This document shows positions 33,101 through 38,459 of a stretch of 64,000 bases of DNA, in pieces. Every line of letters starts with the position of its first letter. The stretch's first letter is position 1. A model generated the notes under the pieces. The model searched no databases, had not been told where the DNA came from, and was given only the letters and a program-made list of their open reading frames with translations. The stretch is taken from assembly GCA_911728455.2 (NCBI GenBank), contig OU452219.1:19561397-19625396 (forward strand). Direction: 5' to 3'. Made by a program: the position numbers and the translations under genes. Source of the stretch: Marthasterias glacialis. Taxonomy: Eukaryota; Echinodermata; Asteroidea; Forcipulatida; Asteriidae.

Positions 33101-33435
33101 GGCTGGCTGGATCAACGTGTTAATTATGCGTTGAAGAATAGGCCACTCTTAACAACAGATGCAGCTGCAGCCGCCAATTCAGGAAGGGCCTAAGTTTGAC
33201 CGAAAATTCTACTTGTTATCCTATTCTTAAAAGTGTCTCGTTTGAACTTTGATTTATGAATAGGTTTTACACCGCTAGTTGGAAGAACTTCTTTGATACC
33301 CTGCTGAATATCCCAAGCTGTGATACGTTGCCATCGCTAGTAGAGTTGAGGAAAGATTTGGAGGATACACTGCTAACAACACACACCAACTTGGAACTCC
33401 AAAAGAGGAAGTTATTTGCTATGCTCTTCAAATAA
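8970..33435 (+). CDS. BUB1/BUB1B: MADBUB-type spindle checkpoint kinase (BUB1/BUBR1 family), complete, 22 exons
   Basis: Joining 8970-9106, 10501-10705, 12054-12253, 13266-13426, 14089-14297, 14646-14746, 15451-15541, 16873-17008, 18610-18703, 19233-19392, 20779-20861, 21321-21370, 21592-21981, 22501-22702, 23377-23518, 24614-24966, 25401-26731, 28329-28552, 29792-30036, 30757-30946, 32201-32307 and 33264-33435 gives one open frame of 4983 nt (1660 residues), every intron GT-AG. Order: KEN1 (11-13), TPR (about 46-190), ABBA (253-258), KEN2 (291-293), ABBA (326-331), GLEBS (about 378-410), Gln-rich coiled coil (414-498), CDI (622-643), ABBA (707-712), KARD LxxIxE (904-909), low-complexity Ser/Thr region, kinase (1352-1660). 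Known family role: kinetochore-bound checkpoint protein that inhibits APC/C-CDC20 and recruits MAD1, BUB3 and PP2A-B56. It joins motifs that vertebrates divide between BUB1 and BUBR1. Least certain: the exon 10 donor and exon 11 acceptor. The gene is divergent from the DPF gene. Confidence 0.95.
10501..10705 (+). CDS. BUB1/BUB1B: MADBUB exon 2: TPR domain, first part
   Basis: Residues 46-114. YTGDDPLDPWDQYIKWTEQ followed by GGKESNL is the hallmark start of the BUB1/BUBR1 N-terminal TPR domain, which in the family binds KNL1. Acceptor TTCACCAG, donor GTACGT; ends in phase 0. Confidence 0.95.
10737..10885. mobile_element. Dispersed repeat family A, copy 2 (inverted)
   Basis: CAGGCCTGATACTTCACGGA, then GGCAACGGAGGCAATTGCC and GCCTTGGTGCCCCTTGAAAT: the complement of the family A body. 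Lies in MADBUB intron 2. Confidence 0.65.
12054..12253 (+). CDS. BUB1/BUB1B: MADBUB exon 3: TPR domain, second part
   Basis: Residues 115-181, including NNPLELFQFM, SIGTRLSVFYEAW and KKADTVYREG. These are the helical repeats of the BUB TPR fold, ending at the conserved AHR before the next exon. Confidence 0.94.
13266..13426 (+). CDS. BUB1/BUB1B: MADBUB exon 4: end of TPR and linker
   Basis: Residues 181-235. RDFQSRVAR completes the conserved H-R-x-F-Q-x-R-V segment. The LGDLRAKGRQQKV stretch corresponds to the L-x-x-L-x-x-K-G-K linker of BUBR1. Ends in phase 1. Confidence 0.93.
13482..13545 (+). repeat. Dispersed repeat family O, copy 1
   Basis: CACAGGTCTCGGGAAAGTAC, then ACATCGATGTATGGACAAAA, shared with 54.46-54.53 kb (CACAGGACTCTGGAAAGTAT, ACATCGGTGGATAGGTAAAA). 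Lies in MADBUB intron 4. Confidence 0.5.
14089..14297 (+). CDS. BUB1/BUB1B: MADBUB exon 5: ABBA motif 1 and KEN box 2
   Basis: Residues 235-304. FSVFCE (253-258) fits the CDC20-binding ABBA pattern F-x-[ILV]-[FYH]-x-[DE]. KENIQGAGPW (KEN at 291-293) matches the BUBR1 second KEN box and its conserved AGPW tail. Confidence 0.94.
14335..14545 (-). mobile_element. tRNA-headed SINE, minus strand, in MADBUB intron 5
   Basis: Minus strand carries GTCGTGGCCAAGCGGTCTAG, a B box GGTTCGGATTC, and the same CATTGCTTCTCATCACCAAG body as the copy at 6.1-6.4 kb. The two copies are independently diverged. Confidence 0.7.
14646..14746 (+). CDS. BUB1/BUB1B: MADBUB exon 6: ABBA motif 2
   Basis: Residues 305-338. 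FSVHVD (326-331) fits the ABBA pattern with His in position 4. It completes an ABBA-KEN2-ABBA cassette spread over exons 5 and 6. Confidence 0.9.
15451..15541 (+). CDS. BUB1/BUB1B: MADBUB exon 7: linker before GLEBS
   Basis: Residues 338-368. VTPRKV and VLSARKPDKP align with the MTPCK...ILSTRKP linker of BUBR1. Both splice sites are consensus (TTCAAAG and GTAAGT). Confidence 0.88.
16440..16564. mobile_element. MITE-like family D, copy 1
   Basis: GGCCGTTTACAAAACCACG at the left and TTTCGTAAACGGCC at the right are inverted. The core has GGCTTAGGCTCTGTCAG and CAAACAGGCGGACGGAGCC. Lies in MADBUB intron 7, next to a LINE fragment. Confidence 0.72.
16570..16775 (-). mobile_element. LINE reverse-transcriptase fragment, minus strand
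   Basis: The minus-strand translation RPNLEFCTVVFNSISAHQ, HRLEGVQYQFLQLVHRWLNN and LNLCKMYRLPPLRHR has the layout of the end of the RT domain of non-LTR elements (RPxLEYCSxVW...KLExVQ...RL..L.LPxLxxRR). Only about 70 codons remain. Lies in MADBUB intron 7. Confidence 0.6.
16873..17008 (+). CDS. BUB1/BUB1B: MADBUB exon 8: GLEBS motif (BUB3 binding)
   Basis: Residues 369-414. MYCKHLVYSG and SLEELRAIRYNAKK form the GLEBS motif that docks on the BUB3 propeller and brings the protein to kinetochores. The EE pair at 396-397 is the expected contact. The acceptor is a run of three AGs (AAG CAG CAG), so the exon may start at 16873, 16876 or 16879, all in frame. Confidence 0.9.
17041..17146 (+). repeat. 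38-bp tandem repeat, about three copies
   Basis: Three units of GTTTGGGACAACACCACGTG plus CATAAAATATCTATAAG, each holding a CACGTG E-box. Lies just after exon 8. Confidence 0.85.
18205..18425 (+). mobile_element. Dispersed repeat family M, plus copy
   Basis: TTTTGCAATTCATGCTGTGT, GAATTTGACATTTTCTCG, GTCATTGACAAGCCGGGGTT and GAATCCTGGCGGCAACTAGT. The tail (GAATCCCGGCGGCAAC) recurs at 22895-22910. Lies in MADBUB intron 8. Confidence 0.6.
18610..18703 (+). CDS. BUB1/BUB1B: MADBUB exon 9: coiled coil, first part
   Basis: Residues 414-445, rich in Gln, Arg, Glu and Lys (for example RQKQEALERQMEQQ). It continues the charged helix that follows GLEBS in BUBR1. Donor GTGAGT. Confidence 0.85.
18899..19000. 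mobile_element. Dispersed repeat family A, fragment
   Basis: AGAAGGCAAGACCGTTCTCA, TTGTAAAGGGCACTTCCGGG and GAGGCACCAAGAC. Lies in MADBUB intron 9. Confidence 0.5.
19233..19392 (+). CDS. BUB1/BUB1B: MADBUB exon 10: poly-Gln coiled coil
   Basis: Residues 445-498. About half the residues between 460 and 490 are Gln, coded by mixed CAG/CAA with regular Met and Leu, so a coiled coil is likely. The donor lies in GTGTGTAAA, where three GTs are possible; GTGTGT at 19393 keeps phase 0 with the next exon and was chosen for that reason. Confidence 0.78.
19992..20167. mobile_element. Dispersed repeat family A, full copy with inverted ends
   Basis: Starts CAGGCCTGAT and ends ATCAGGCCTT, so the termini are inverted repeats. 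The inner sequence has GGCAACGGAGGCAGTTGC and GTTGCCTCCGTAAAGT. Lies in MADBUB intron 10. Confidence 0.7.
20779..20861 (+). CDS. BUB1/BUB1B: MADBUB exon 11: linker (boundary less certain)
   Basis: Residues 499-526, VRQEPVPPQHGALGQ and onward; no family motif recognised. The acceptor ATGATAG has a poor pyrimidine tract; a second AG nine bases later is also in frame. The frame is fixed by the good donor GTAAGG and by exon 12. Confidence 0.7.
21321..21370 (+). CDS. BUB1/BUB1B: MADBUB exon 12: short linker exon
   Basis: Fifty bases, residues 526-543 (DPTVTRQLIYEDTGN). Acceptor TGATTGACAG and donor GTATGT. Too short to recognise alone, but it links exons 11 and 13 without a frame break. Confidence 0.75.
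21592..21981 (+). CDS. BUB1/BUB1B: MADBUB exon 13: CDI motif (MAD1 binding)
   Basis: Residues 543-673. SPTVNTREAMGVVMAML (623-639) matches conserved domain I of BUB1. S623-P and T625 sit where CDK1 and MPS1 phosphorylate human BUB1 to recruit MAD1. An acidic tail and FEDIFAN follow, as in BUB1. The preceding 70 residues are Ser/Thr/Pro-rich with several TP sites. BUBR1 proper lacks this motif. Confidence 0.93.
22501..22702 (+). CDS. BUB1/BUB1B: MADBUB exon 14: ABBA motif 3
   Basis: Residues 673-740. FTIFNE (707-712) is a canonical ABBA motif at the place of FSIFDE in human BUBR1. Acceptor TTTATACAG, donor GTGAGT. Confidence 0.9.
22918..23247 (+). repeat. 31-bp minisatellite, about 10-11 copies
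   Basis: Units are built of GAGGAGTGTGGAAAACTC and CTTAACCTTGTCA, with point changes (GAG/GCAG, CC/CA). It follows directly on a family M tail in MADBUB intron 14. Confidence 0.9.
23377..23518 (+). CDS. BUB1/BUB1B: MADBUB exon 15: linker
   Basis: Residues 740-787. Basic start (KPRPDGRQRAG), then a highly charged end rich in E, R, D and Q. No domain recognised. Acceptor TGTTGACAG; donor GTACAT is weaker than the others. Confidence 0.85.
24114..24414. mobile_element. MITE-like family G
   Basis: Left end CTGGGCCCAATTTCATGAA is inverted against right end GGCTTTATGAAGTAGGGCCC. AAGCAAA and GTAAGCAG blocks lie inside. Lies in MADBUB intron 15. Confidence 0.7.
24614..24966 (+). CDS. BUB1/BUB1B: MADBUB exon 16: conserved block and first half of KARD
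   Basis: Residues 788-905. VTILNHEDAHSAF and ASRMASTPF match the VTICPNPEDT...ARFVSTPF block of BUBR1. The exon ends at KLS, the first half of the B56-binding LxxIxE motif. Confidence 0.92.
25401..26731 (+). CDS. BUB1/BUB1B: MADBUB exon 17: giant exon with KARD and extra ABBA-like motifs
   Basis: Residues 905-1349 in one 1331-nt exon. LSPIME (904-909, split over the exon 16/17 junction) fits LxxIxE, the PP2A-B56 docking core of KARD. Next comes a Ser/Thr/His repeat (about 917-1003, TH-x-GLS units). FQIFDD (1096-1101) and FQIFED (1116-1121) fit the ABBA pattern, and FQVCDD (1207-1212) is a degenerate copy. NPFSDEVKEHLLESLP near the end resembles the conserved segment before the BUB kinase domain. 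Donor GTAAGT; read-through gives LSK then stop. Confidence 0.94.
26741..26881. mobile_element. Near-perfect palindromic element next to the exon 17 donor
   Basis: CTAGGTGGCAGCAGACTTAC (26756 on) pairs with GTAAGTCTGCTGCCACCTAG (ending 26863). The pairing extends outward through GGGGAAACTTT / AAAAGTCTCCC and inward through CCAGGTAA / TTACCTGG, giving arms of about 45 bp. It starts about 10 nt after the splice junction. Confidence 0.85.
26913..26918 (+). promoter_or_regulatory. Possible intronic polyadenylation signal after exon 17
   Basis: AATAAA, 182 nt past the exon 17 donor, followed by a TG-rich stretch (TTCTTGTATG). If used, the message would end after codons LSK-stop and encode a 1350-residue protein without the kinase. 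Presence is observed; use is inferred. Confidence 0.35.
27945..28170 (+). mobile_element. SINE copy in MADBUB intron 17, single core unit
   Basis: Contains a B-box-like GGTTCAAATCTC, then CTGTGTCCTTCAGCAATGCA, CTTAACCAAAATGGCTTCATC and GGGATGTAAAGCC, matching the 4.2-kb copy but with one core unit. It shows the unexpanded state. Confidence 0.7.
28329..28552 (+). CDS. BUB1/BUB1B: MADBUB exon 18: kinase N-lobe
   Basis: Residues 1349-1423. GEGAYAKIY (1360-1368) is the Gly-rich loop, and VVLKVQ has the ATP-anchoring Lys at 1394. PWEFYI follows as in BUB1. Confidence 0.95.
29792..30036 (+). CDS. BUB1/BUB1B: MADBUB exon 19: kinase catalytic loop
   Basis: Residues 1424-1505. HGDIKPDN (1492-1499) has the catalytic Asp 1494, Lys 1496 and Asn 1499. 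NGSxLV-like and LLDAINEYN segments match BUB1. Acceptor GTCTTCAG, donor GTAAGT. Confidence 0.95.
30757..30946 (+). CDS. BUB1/BUB1B: MADBUB exon 20: kinase DFG and activation segment
   Basis: Residues 1505-1568. IDFGRSIDMRLFPQGT has the metal-binding Asp at 1529 (BUB1 of vertebrates has DLG). TCDTEGFMCPEM is the BUB1-type activation and P+1 region. Confidence 0.95.
31110..31450 (+). mobile_element. LINE ORF C-terminal remnant, frameshifted
   Basis: VLGVEEVVRWGRLPRFGHIQ, then (after a stop and frame changes) VLEIQVEGVHPCCRQRKCW, matches the common RT C-terminus (VVRRGRLRWFGHI...VEGxRxRGRPxKxW). It continues ELEYIDSNLIQDREAW. Stops and shifts show it is dead. Lies in MADBUB intron 20. Confidence 0.75.
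32201..32307 (+). CDS. BUB1/BUB1B: MADBUB exon 21: kinase C-lobe
   Basis: Residues 1569-1604. TDLFGIAATVHCLMFGSYMK matches the YQIDYFGVAATVYC...FGTYMKV helix of BUB1. Acceptor ATTTTGCAG, donor GTGAGT. Confidence 0.95.
32801..33045. mobile_element. MITE-like family E, copy 2
   Basis: CAAAGATTAAAGAGTGATAA to GGCGCTCTATAAACTTTG, with shared inner blocks (GCACAAGATGGGG, AACAAAACATTTG-like, CATCTTGCGCC). Lies in MADBUB intron 21. Confidence 0.72.
33088..33184. mobile_element. MITE-like family C, degraded copy
   Basis: ACCACGGCTGCGGCTGGCTG at the left and GCAGCTGCAGCCGCCAATTC at the right, with GTTGAAGAATAGGC inside as in the other copies. Lies in MADBUB intron 21. Confidence 0.55.
33264..33435 (+). 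CDS. BUB1/BUB1B: MADBUB exon 22: kinase C-terminus and stop
   Basis: Residues 1604-1660. SWKNFFDTLLNIPSCDTLPS matches the W-x-x-F-F...LNIPDCHHLPS end of BUB1. The stop TAA is at 33433-33435, about 370 nt before a canonical AATAAA. Confidence 0.94.
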
Positions 33436-33489
33436 GTTTAGAGTCTGTACATAGTTCGGTTTTAAGGTCATTTGTGATTATTAGTAATT

Positions 33490-33657
33490 GATGCTGTTTC
33501 AAATCAGAAGTGCATATTGTTGGTTAGCAGAAAATGGTGCTTAGAAAATGTTTCTGCTGAGCAAATACTAACAGTGAACCAGTGGATGGTATGTTTTCTC
33601 CGTGCTAAGCATTTTTTGTTGTGCTGGACAGCTTCATGAAAGTGGGCCCTGAGATGG
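33490..33657 (+). mobile_element. Family G fragment in the MADBUB 3' UTR
   Basis: Ends in AGCTTCATGAAAGTGGGCCC, the family G terminus, with GGTTAGCAGAAAATGGTGCT and GAGCAAATACTAACAGTGAA inside. It would be transcribed as part of the 3' UTR. Confidence 0.5.
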
Positions 33658-33802
33658 ATTTCAGCAGTGAGCAGTTTTTAGCCAACAGTTTTACTTTAGC
33701 ACAGAAAACCGAGCTGTCTGGCAAAAACAATTTTTACCAGCTGAAATGCAGTGTGATGTGTACTGTTTTTTTGACTGGACTCCGACTGACTTTTGCTTTT
33801 TA

Positions 33803-33808
33803 AATAAA
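33803..33808 (+). promoter_or_regulatory. Polyadenylation signal of the MADBUB gene
   Basis: AATAAA 368 nt after the stop codon, the first canonical signal downstream. The intervening 3' UTR includes a fragment of a dispersed repeat (33490-33657). Confidence 0.6.
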
Positions 33809-34687
33809 TTCTTTAAGCACTTTGTTCTATTAAGCAGCTCTATTCGGAAAAGTTTTGGCCCTTGTTGGTAAAACCAGGAAGAACAAATTAACCCAGCAAA
33901 TGCTGTTGGTAATGGGAACAATAGCCCATATGCGTGAGCGCCATCTCAAATATATACCGCAATGCATCTTGGGAAGCCGAGTACAGCTAAAAAAGAAATC
34001 AAGTTGCTAAGATGGACGCCGTGCCATAGTTAACATGTAATATGTCAGGTTGTTCGTATTGGGTAACACATAGTTTCAAAATCAGTGCGCCATAATGGTT
34101 GTTGATGTTCTCTGGACTCCGATTTTCACCCAGAACCCTTTGCGTGCTGACCATGAGGAGTTTCAGAATTGTTAATTGTAAATCGTTCTCTTGAAAAACG
34201 GTAGCACCTAAACTCATGGGATTTCCACAGACAAATGTTTCTCTACAACCTGCCAGTTACCATGCATTACCTGTACTAAAAAAAAACTATTAGAAAACAA
34301 ACAATGTACAATCCCTGACATAATGTTGAAAGAGGTACCTTTTGTAAATCTTGTAATATTAATAATAATAGTAATAATGATATATAAGGCGCCAGTATCC
34401 GCCATGCATAAAGCTCATGGGGCACAATACCAAACAATATGAAGTGAAATTACATTACCGTTCATAATGTGTAAAATATGATGGGAGTGCAGATTTAGCT
34501 CGAAATTTAACTCCTGGCCCTTTTTTTTAATCAAAACTGACACACAATTAGAAATGGTGATTAATAAGAGTTTTACTAATTTTATGAGAATAGTGTAATA
34601 ATTGTATAGTTGTATTTACTCCGAGACTGTCAGTGGTCCCCAGTATGGAAACATCTTTGCAACATGAAAACCTTCTTTCATTCTAGG

Positions 34688-34757
34688 CTATCTCATTCGG
34701 GATAACTATCCGATTCGGGATAACTATCCCATTCGGGATAACTATCCCATTCGGGAT
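34688..34757 (+). repeat. 18-bp tandem repeat, four copies
   Basis: ATCCCATTCGGGATAACT repeated with single changes (CTCATT, CGATT). Each unit is itself a small palindrome (ATCCC...GGGAT). Confidence 0.8.
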
Positions 34758-35598
34758 ATATCTTTGCCATGTAACAACCCGCGCTTTCCAATCAAGTGAG
34801 GATACCAGAGGTCTCATTTCCTGGGATTGTTGTGCTAAGTTACACCTCAAACTATCCCAATTGGGACACACCTTTGCCATGAATCAGAACCCACGCTTTT
34901 CAATCCAATGAGGATACCAGAGGTTTCATTTCATGTGATCGTTGTGCCAAGTTACACCTTCGGTCAAACTCCCATTTGGGGTATACCGTTTCCATGCATC
35001 AGAACTCATGCCCCCAATGTGGATACAGAGGCCCTATTTCAAGTAACCCTATGTCTTAATTACCTTTTTAACCAACCTCAATGGAAGCCTTTTAGACACA
35101 ATGTGGCAAGAGAGTTAATACTGGTTAAAATTCCATAGTTACGTAGTTCTTGGCACAGGTTCCCCTAGGAATCTGATTTTAAGTTAGAACGTAATACTTT
35201 GGGTCCCATTGAGATGTAATCACGTTTTATGTGATGGATTTCTTTCTTTCTGCAATGTCAAATGAAGCCTACAATTACACTGAGGCCATGGACTGGCTGT
35301 CCTGGTCTTGTCCTTTGTGCTGATACACAAATTATGTTTTTCTGCGAAAAGTAAAATGTTCAATGCTTAAAGACGCCCGCTCGTCACCATTACCCGACGA
35401 CTATTTCTGTGGCACAAAAACGCGTGCACAGGCCGTACAACGCATGCACAGGTCAAAGGTGATCTTTCGTGGCACAAATTTGTTTGTCGCGCGTTGACGA
35501 GTGGGCGTCTTTAAGAGAAGCAGTTAACAAAAAGGTGATCGACGTGTGTGCATGTTTATGTAGATTTTCATCACAAGTGCCAGTAAATGGCACTAATA

Positions 35599-35815
35599 TA
35601 AAGGTAAAATACAGGATTGGTTAAGCTGGTAGTGAGTGTTCTTACTTTGTGTGATTCAATGGAGAAACTAAACCTGTGAAAATTTGGATCCAATCCGTCC
35701 TCGGAGTCAGGACAAAATAGTAATAAAAAAACGTGCACACATTTCAGCATGTAAACACATTCTATTTTTTCGACTTTGACAGTATTTCAGACAGATATAT
35801 TTCGTGGAAAATATA
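35599..35815. mobile_element. MITE-like family B, truncated and inverted copy
   Basis: Starts with AAAGGTAAAATACAGGATTG, then the body reads as the complement of the right half of the 3.2-kb copy. The far end is missing. Confidence 0.65.
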
Positions 35816-36176
35816 AACGTTTTTTAAAAAAGAAGTGTGTTCGAGGTTGTGCCTGTCAAGGCAAAAAAATGTAGAATAAATTGTGAAAAACAATTGAGTA
35901 AACCGTCACAATTGTATTCTAAAAAAGAAATTAAATAATAATAATTTAAAAAAAAGAATGTGATTTTCGCTTTCGGCTGACAATCCGGAACACTTACATC
36001 AAATCTGTGGTATAATTTTTAAAAGAGTCATATTCATGAAGATGTGGATGTCAGAGCTGGTCTTGACACAATTTTGTGTTCATACGGAAGCGTTTGATTT
36101 GACACGAAGCCTGTTTTTTAAAGCCACTATAAGACATTTTTATCTGATCCAAGCCCATGTCTTTGTCGGGCGCCAT

Positions 36177-36265
36177 CTACAGTCGACTCTCGTTAATACG
36201 AGGTCCGCCGGACTGGCCAGTTTTTCTCGTATTAACCGAACCTCGTATTATCCGAGCGCGGTATT
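36177..36265. mobile_element. Possible Tigger/pogo-like terminal fragment
   Basis: CTACAGTCGACTCTCGTTAA and TACGAGGTCCG, then CTCGTATTAACCGAACCTCG: a CAG...TCTCGTTAATACG terminus with internal inverted blocks, as in Tigger-type ends. No transposase seen. Confidence 0.4.
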
Positions 36266-36360
36266 AACAATGTACAGTGCATGACATAATGGACGCACGT
36301 GTATACATGTATATACATTATTGGACTAACCAGCATGAGAAGCAGTATAATTTGACAATG

Positions 36361-36479
36361 CCGCGTAGGCTTCAAGCGACTTTGGCTACGGCTTTGGCCG
36401 CTGGCTGCAATGACAACATTGAAGAATAGCACCTTTTGGCGTTCCATTCGTAGCCACTGCCGCCAGCCATAAATTCAGA
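36361..36479. mobile_element. MITE-like family C copy
   Basis: TTTGGCTACGGCTTTGGCCG, then ACATTGAAGAATAGC and CGTAGCCACTGCCGCCAGCC; inverted GGCTAC / GTAGCC arms. Confidence 0.65.
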
Positions 36480-36600
36480 TACCGCTTTTAAATGTATTCT
36501 GAAAGTATGGTGCGCCCTCTATTGAAAATCTGCCTCGCGTCGGCTTGTCTAAAAGTCTGGTTTCCTGACCAAAGATTCTCAGACGACTCTTGTTAAAAAT

Positions 36601-36737
36601 CTTAGGCCATGTCTGAATCAGGCGACTTCGGCTACGGCTATGGCCGATAGCTTAAACGACAACGTTGAAGAATATGAATCCTCGGCGTTCCGGCCGTAGC
36701 CACTGCCCCGAAGTCATTCATTCAGACACGGCCTTAG
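36601..36737. mobile_element. MITE-like family C, intact ends
   Basis: CTTAGGCCATGTCTGAATCA at the left and ATTCAGACACGGCCTTAG at the right are inverted. GGCTACGGCTATGGCCG and CGGCCGTAGCC form the inner arms. Confidence 0.78.
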
Positions 36738-37302
36738 GTTAGGCAACATAAATATTCTTTACTTGTCATCAACGGTGGACGATGTTATTGGATAAAAAAA
36801 AACGGAGCGCAGATGACAGGCTTTGTTTACTGTCAAAAAGTCTGGGATTGTAAAAATGTTACAAATATATCCAAATACACTGTATAGTGTTAAATTTGTT
36901 GGGGAAAAAAAGAAAAGAAAAACGATCATGGGGTGTGTCTGCAAAATTTTTGAGTTTTTATCAACAAAAGAAATGTCCGTCCATCAACGACACTGTCCGA
37001 ATGTTGATGACAACGAGTTTGGAGCATTTCGGATATTTCCGGGAAAGGAGAAATTCCTCCTTTTTTGTCACGTGACATTTGGGTGATACCGGACCCTAAA
37101 ATCGTCAGAGAACAGTTGGAGATTTTGGGGTCTGGGAACCAGACTAGCTGTTCAATAAACTGGGACTTGAGTTTGACCCGCCCGCTTCACGATAGTGTTT
37201 CGGACACGTACTCGATCATCACGACTCGTGCATGGTACTAAGGACTCGTGATTCGCAAGTCACATTATTCCCAGCAAAAAAAATCTTGGAAAATTTTAAT
37301 TA

Positions 37303-38459
37303 ATATAGGTTTTCCCGGCCAATTTCAACAAAAATCCATTCAAGTTAATACCTGGGTCATGTGATTTCGCTTGAAAATAAATCCTCGGGTACATCAGCAT
37401 TCAACAGTTAAAAAGAGTCATTCAATTTCGACACTTGAGCATTCATTCAACAAATAAAATCATTCAATTTAAAATGGTCACTTAGTTCATTCAATTTCGT
37501 CAAATCCAGCAGCAACGGGCTGGTCGACTGTTCATGTTCGTCAATTATTGGCAAACATTTTTAAAATGTTTGCATTCAAATTCGTTTCTTTGGTATACGC
37601 TTTCTGGTTCGTATTTGCCTATATAAAGGTAGAATATTATGAGGGGAATTAATTTCTACACTGTTGCCGAGTTATACTTCTCACTTAATATACGGTTTTG
37701 AAGCAAAAATGGCTGCCCGTGGTCATTACAGAAGAATGAGCAATGTAGATAGAGGAAGTTTGATTGAAGCATTCGACACTGTTGCCGAGTTATACCTATC
37801 ACTAAATGTACGATTTTGAAGCAAAAATGGCTACCCGTGTTCATTACAGAAAAGTGAGCAATGTAAACAGAGGAAGGCTGATTGAAGCATTGGAGGACAC
37901 CATGCTGACTACTTATACTTTATTTAACTGTTCTTAGACATATTTTAAAGTTTAATTTTGAGGGTAACGAAGCAAAAGGAACACATTAGCAATTAAGATC
38001 AAAAATAAGAACTAAATGAAACGCATAATACAGATAATCCACACAACTGCCAGAAAAAGAACATTATTGCTAACTTTAAACGCAATTGCATAAGCCGTAT
38101 CATACTCATGTTGAGTTTGAACGCTCAAATGTTGAAATCCGTTGCCCATAAACGAAAAAGAAAAGAACAATAGGTACAAACTCGCAGTGCGCTTTGATGA
38201 CTCTGAATTTGATTGCACTTATTAGGAAAAGGTGATGGATATCCAACATAAGAATGGCGATCTTGTAGTCTCGAATGCCCACAAACGAAATAGAATGAAA
38301 GGAAAGAGATCCTGAGTGCACGGAAACGAAATTGAATGCAATAATACCCAAAGAGAAACCCTAGTCCGACTGAGTTAGAGAAATCTGGTGAATTTGAAAG
38401 TGCAATAATGAAGCTGAATGATCTTTTGCCGAAACTGGCCGGGAAGACCTAGGCCTATA
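37303..38459. mobile_element. 1.16-kb non-autonomous DNA transposon-like element, family F
   Basis: Left end ATAGGTTTTCCCGGCCAATT is inverted against right end ACTGGCCGGGAAGACCTA. It contains a 119-bp tandem duplication and blocks of CATTCAA/AATGAA, but no transposase frame. Confidence 0.65.
37658..37893 (+). repeat. 119-bp direct tandem duplication inside family F element
   Basis: ACACTGTTGCCGAGTTATAC recurs at 37775 with the following 90 bases largely conserved (GAAGCAAAAATGGCT, CATTACAGAA). Confidence 0.85.

Noticed and set aside
10501-33435. MADBUB as a pseudogene
   Set aside because: All 22 exons keep one frame, all splice sites are GT-AG and all catalytic residues are present.
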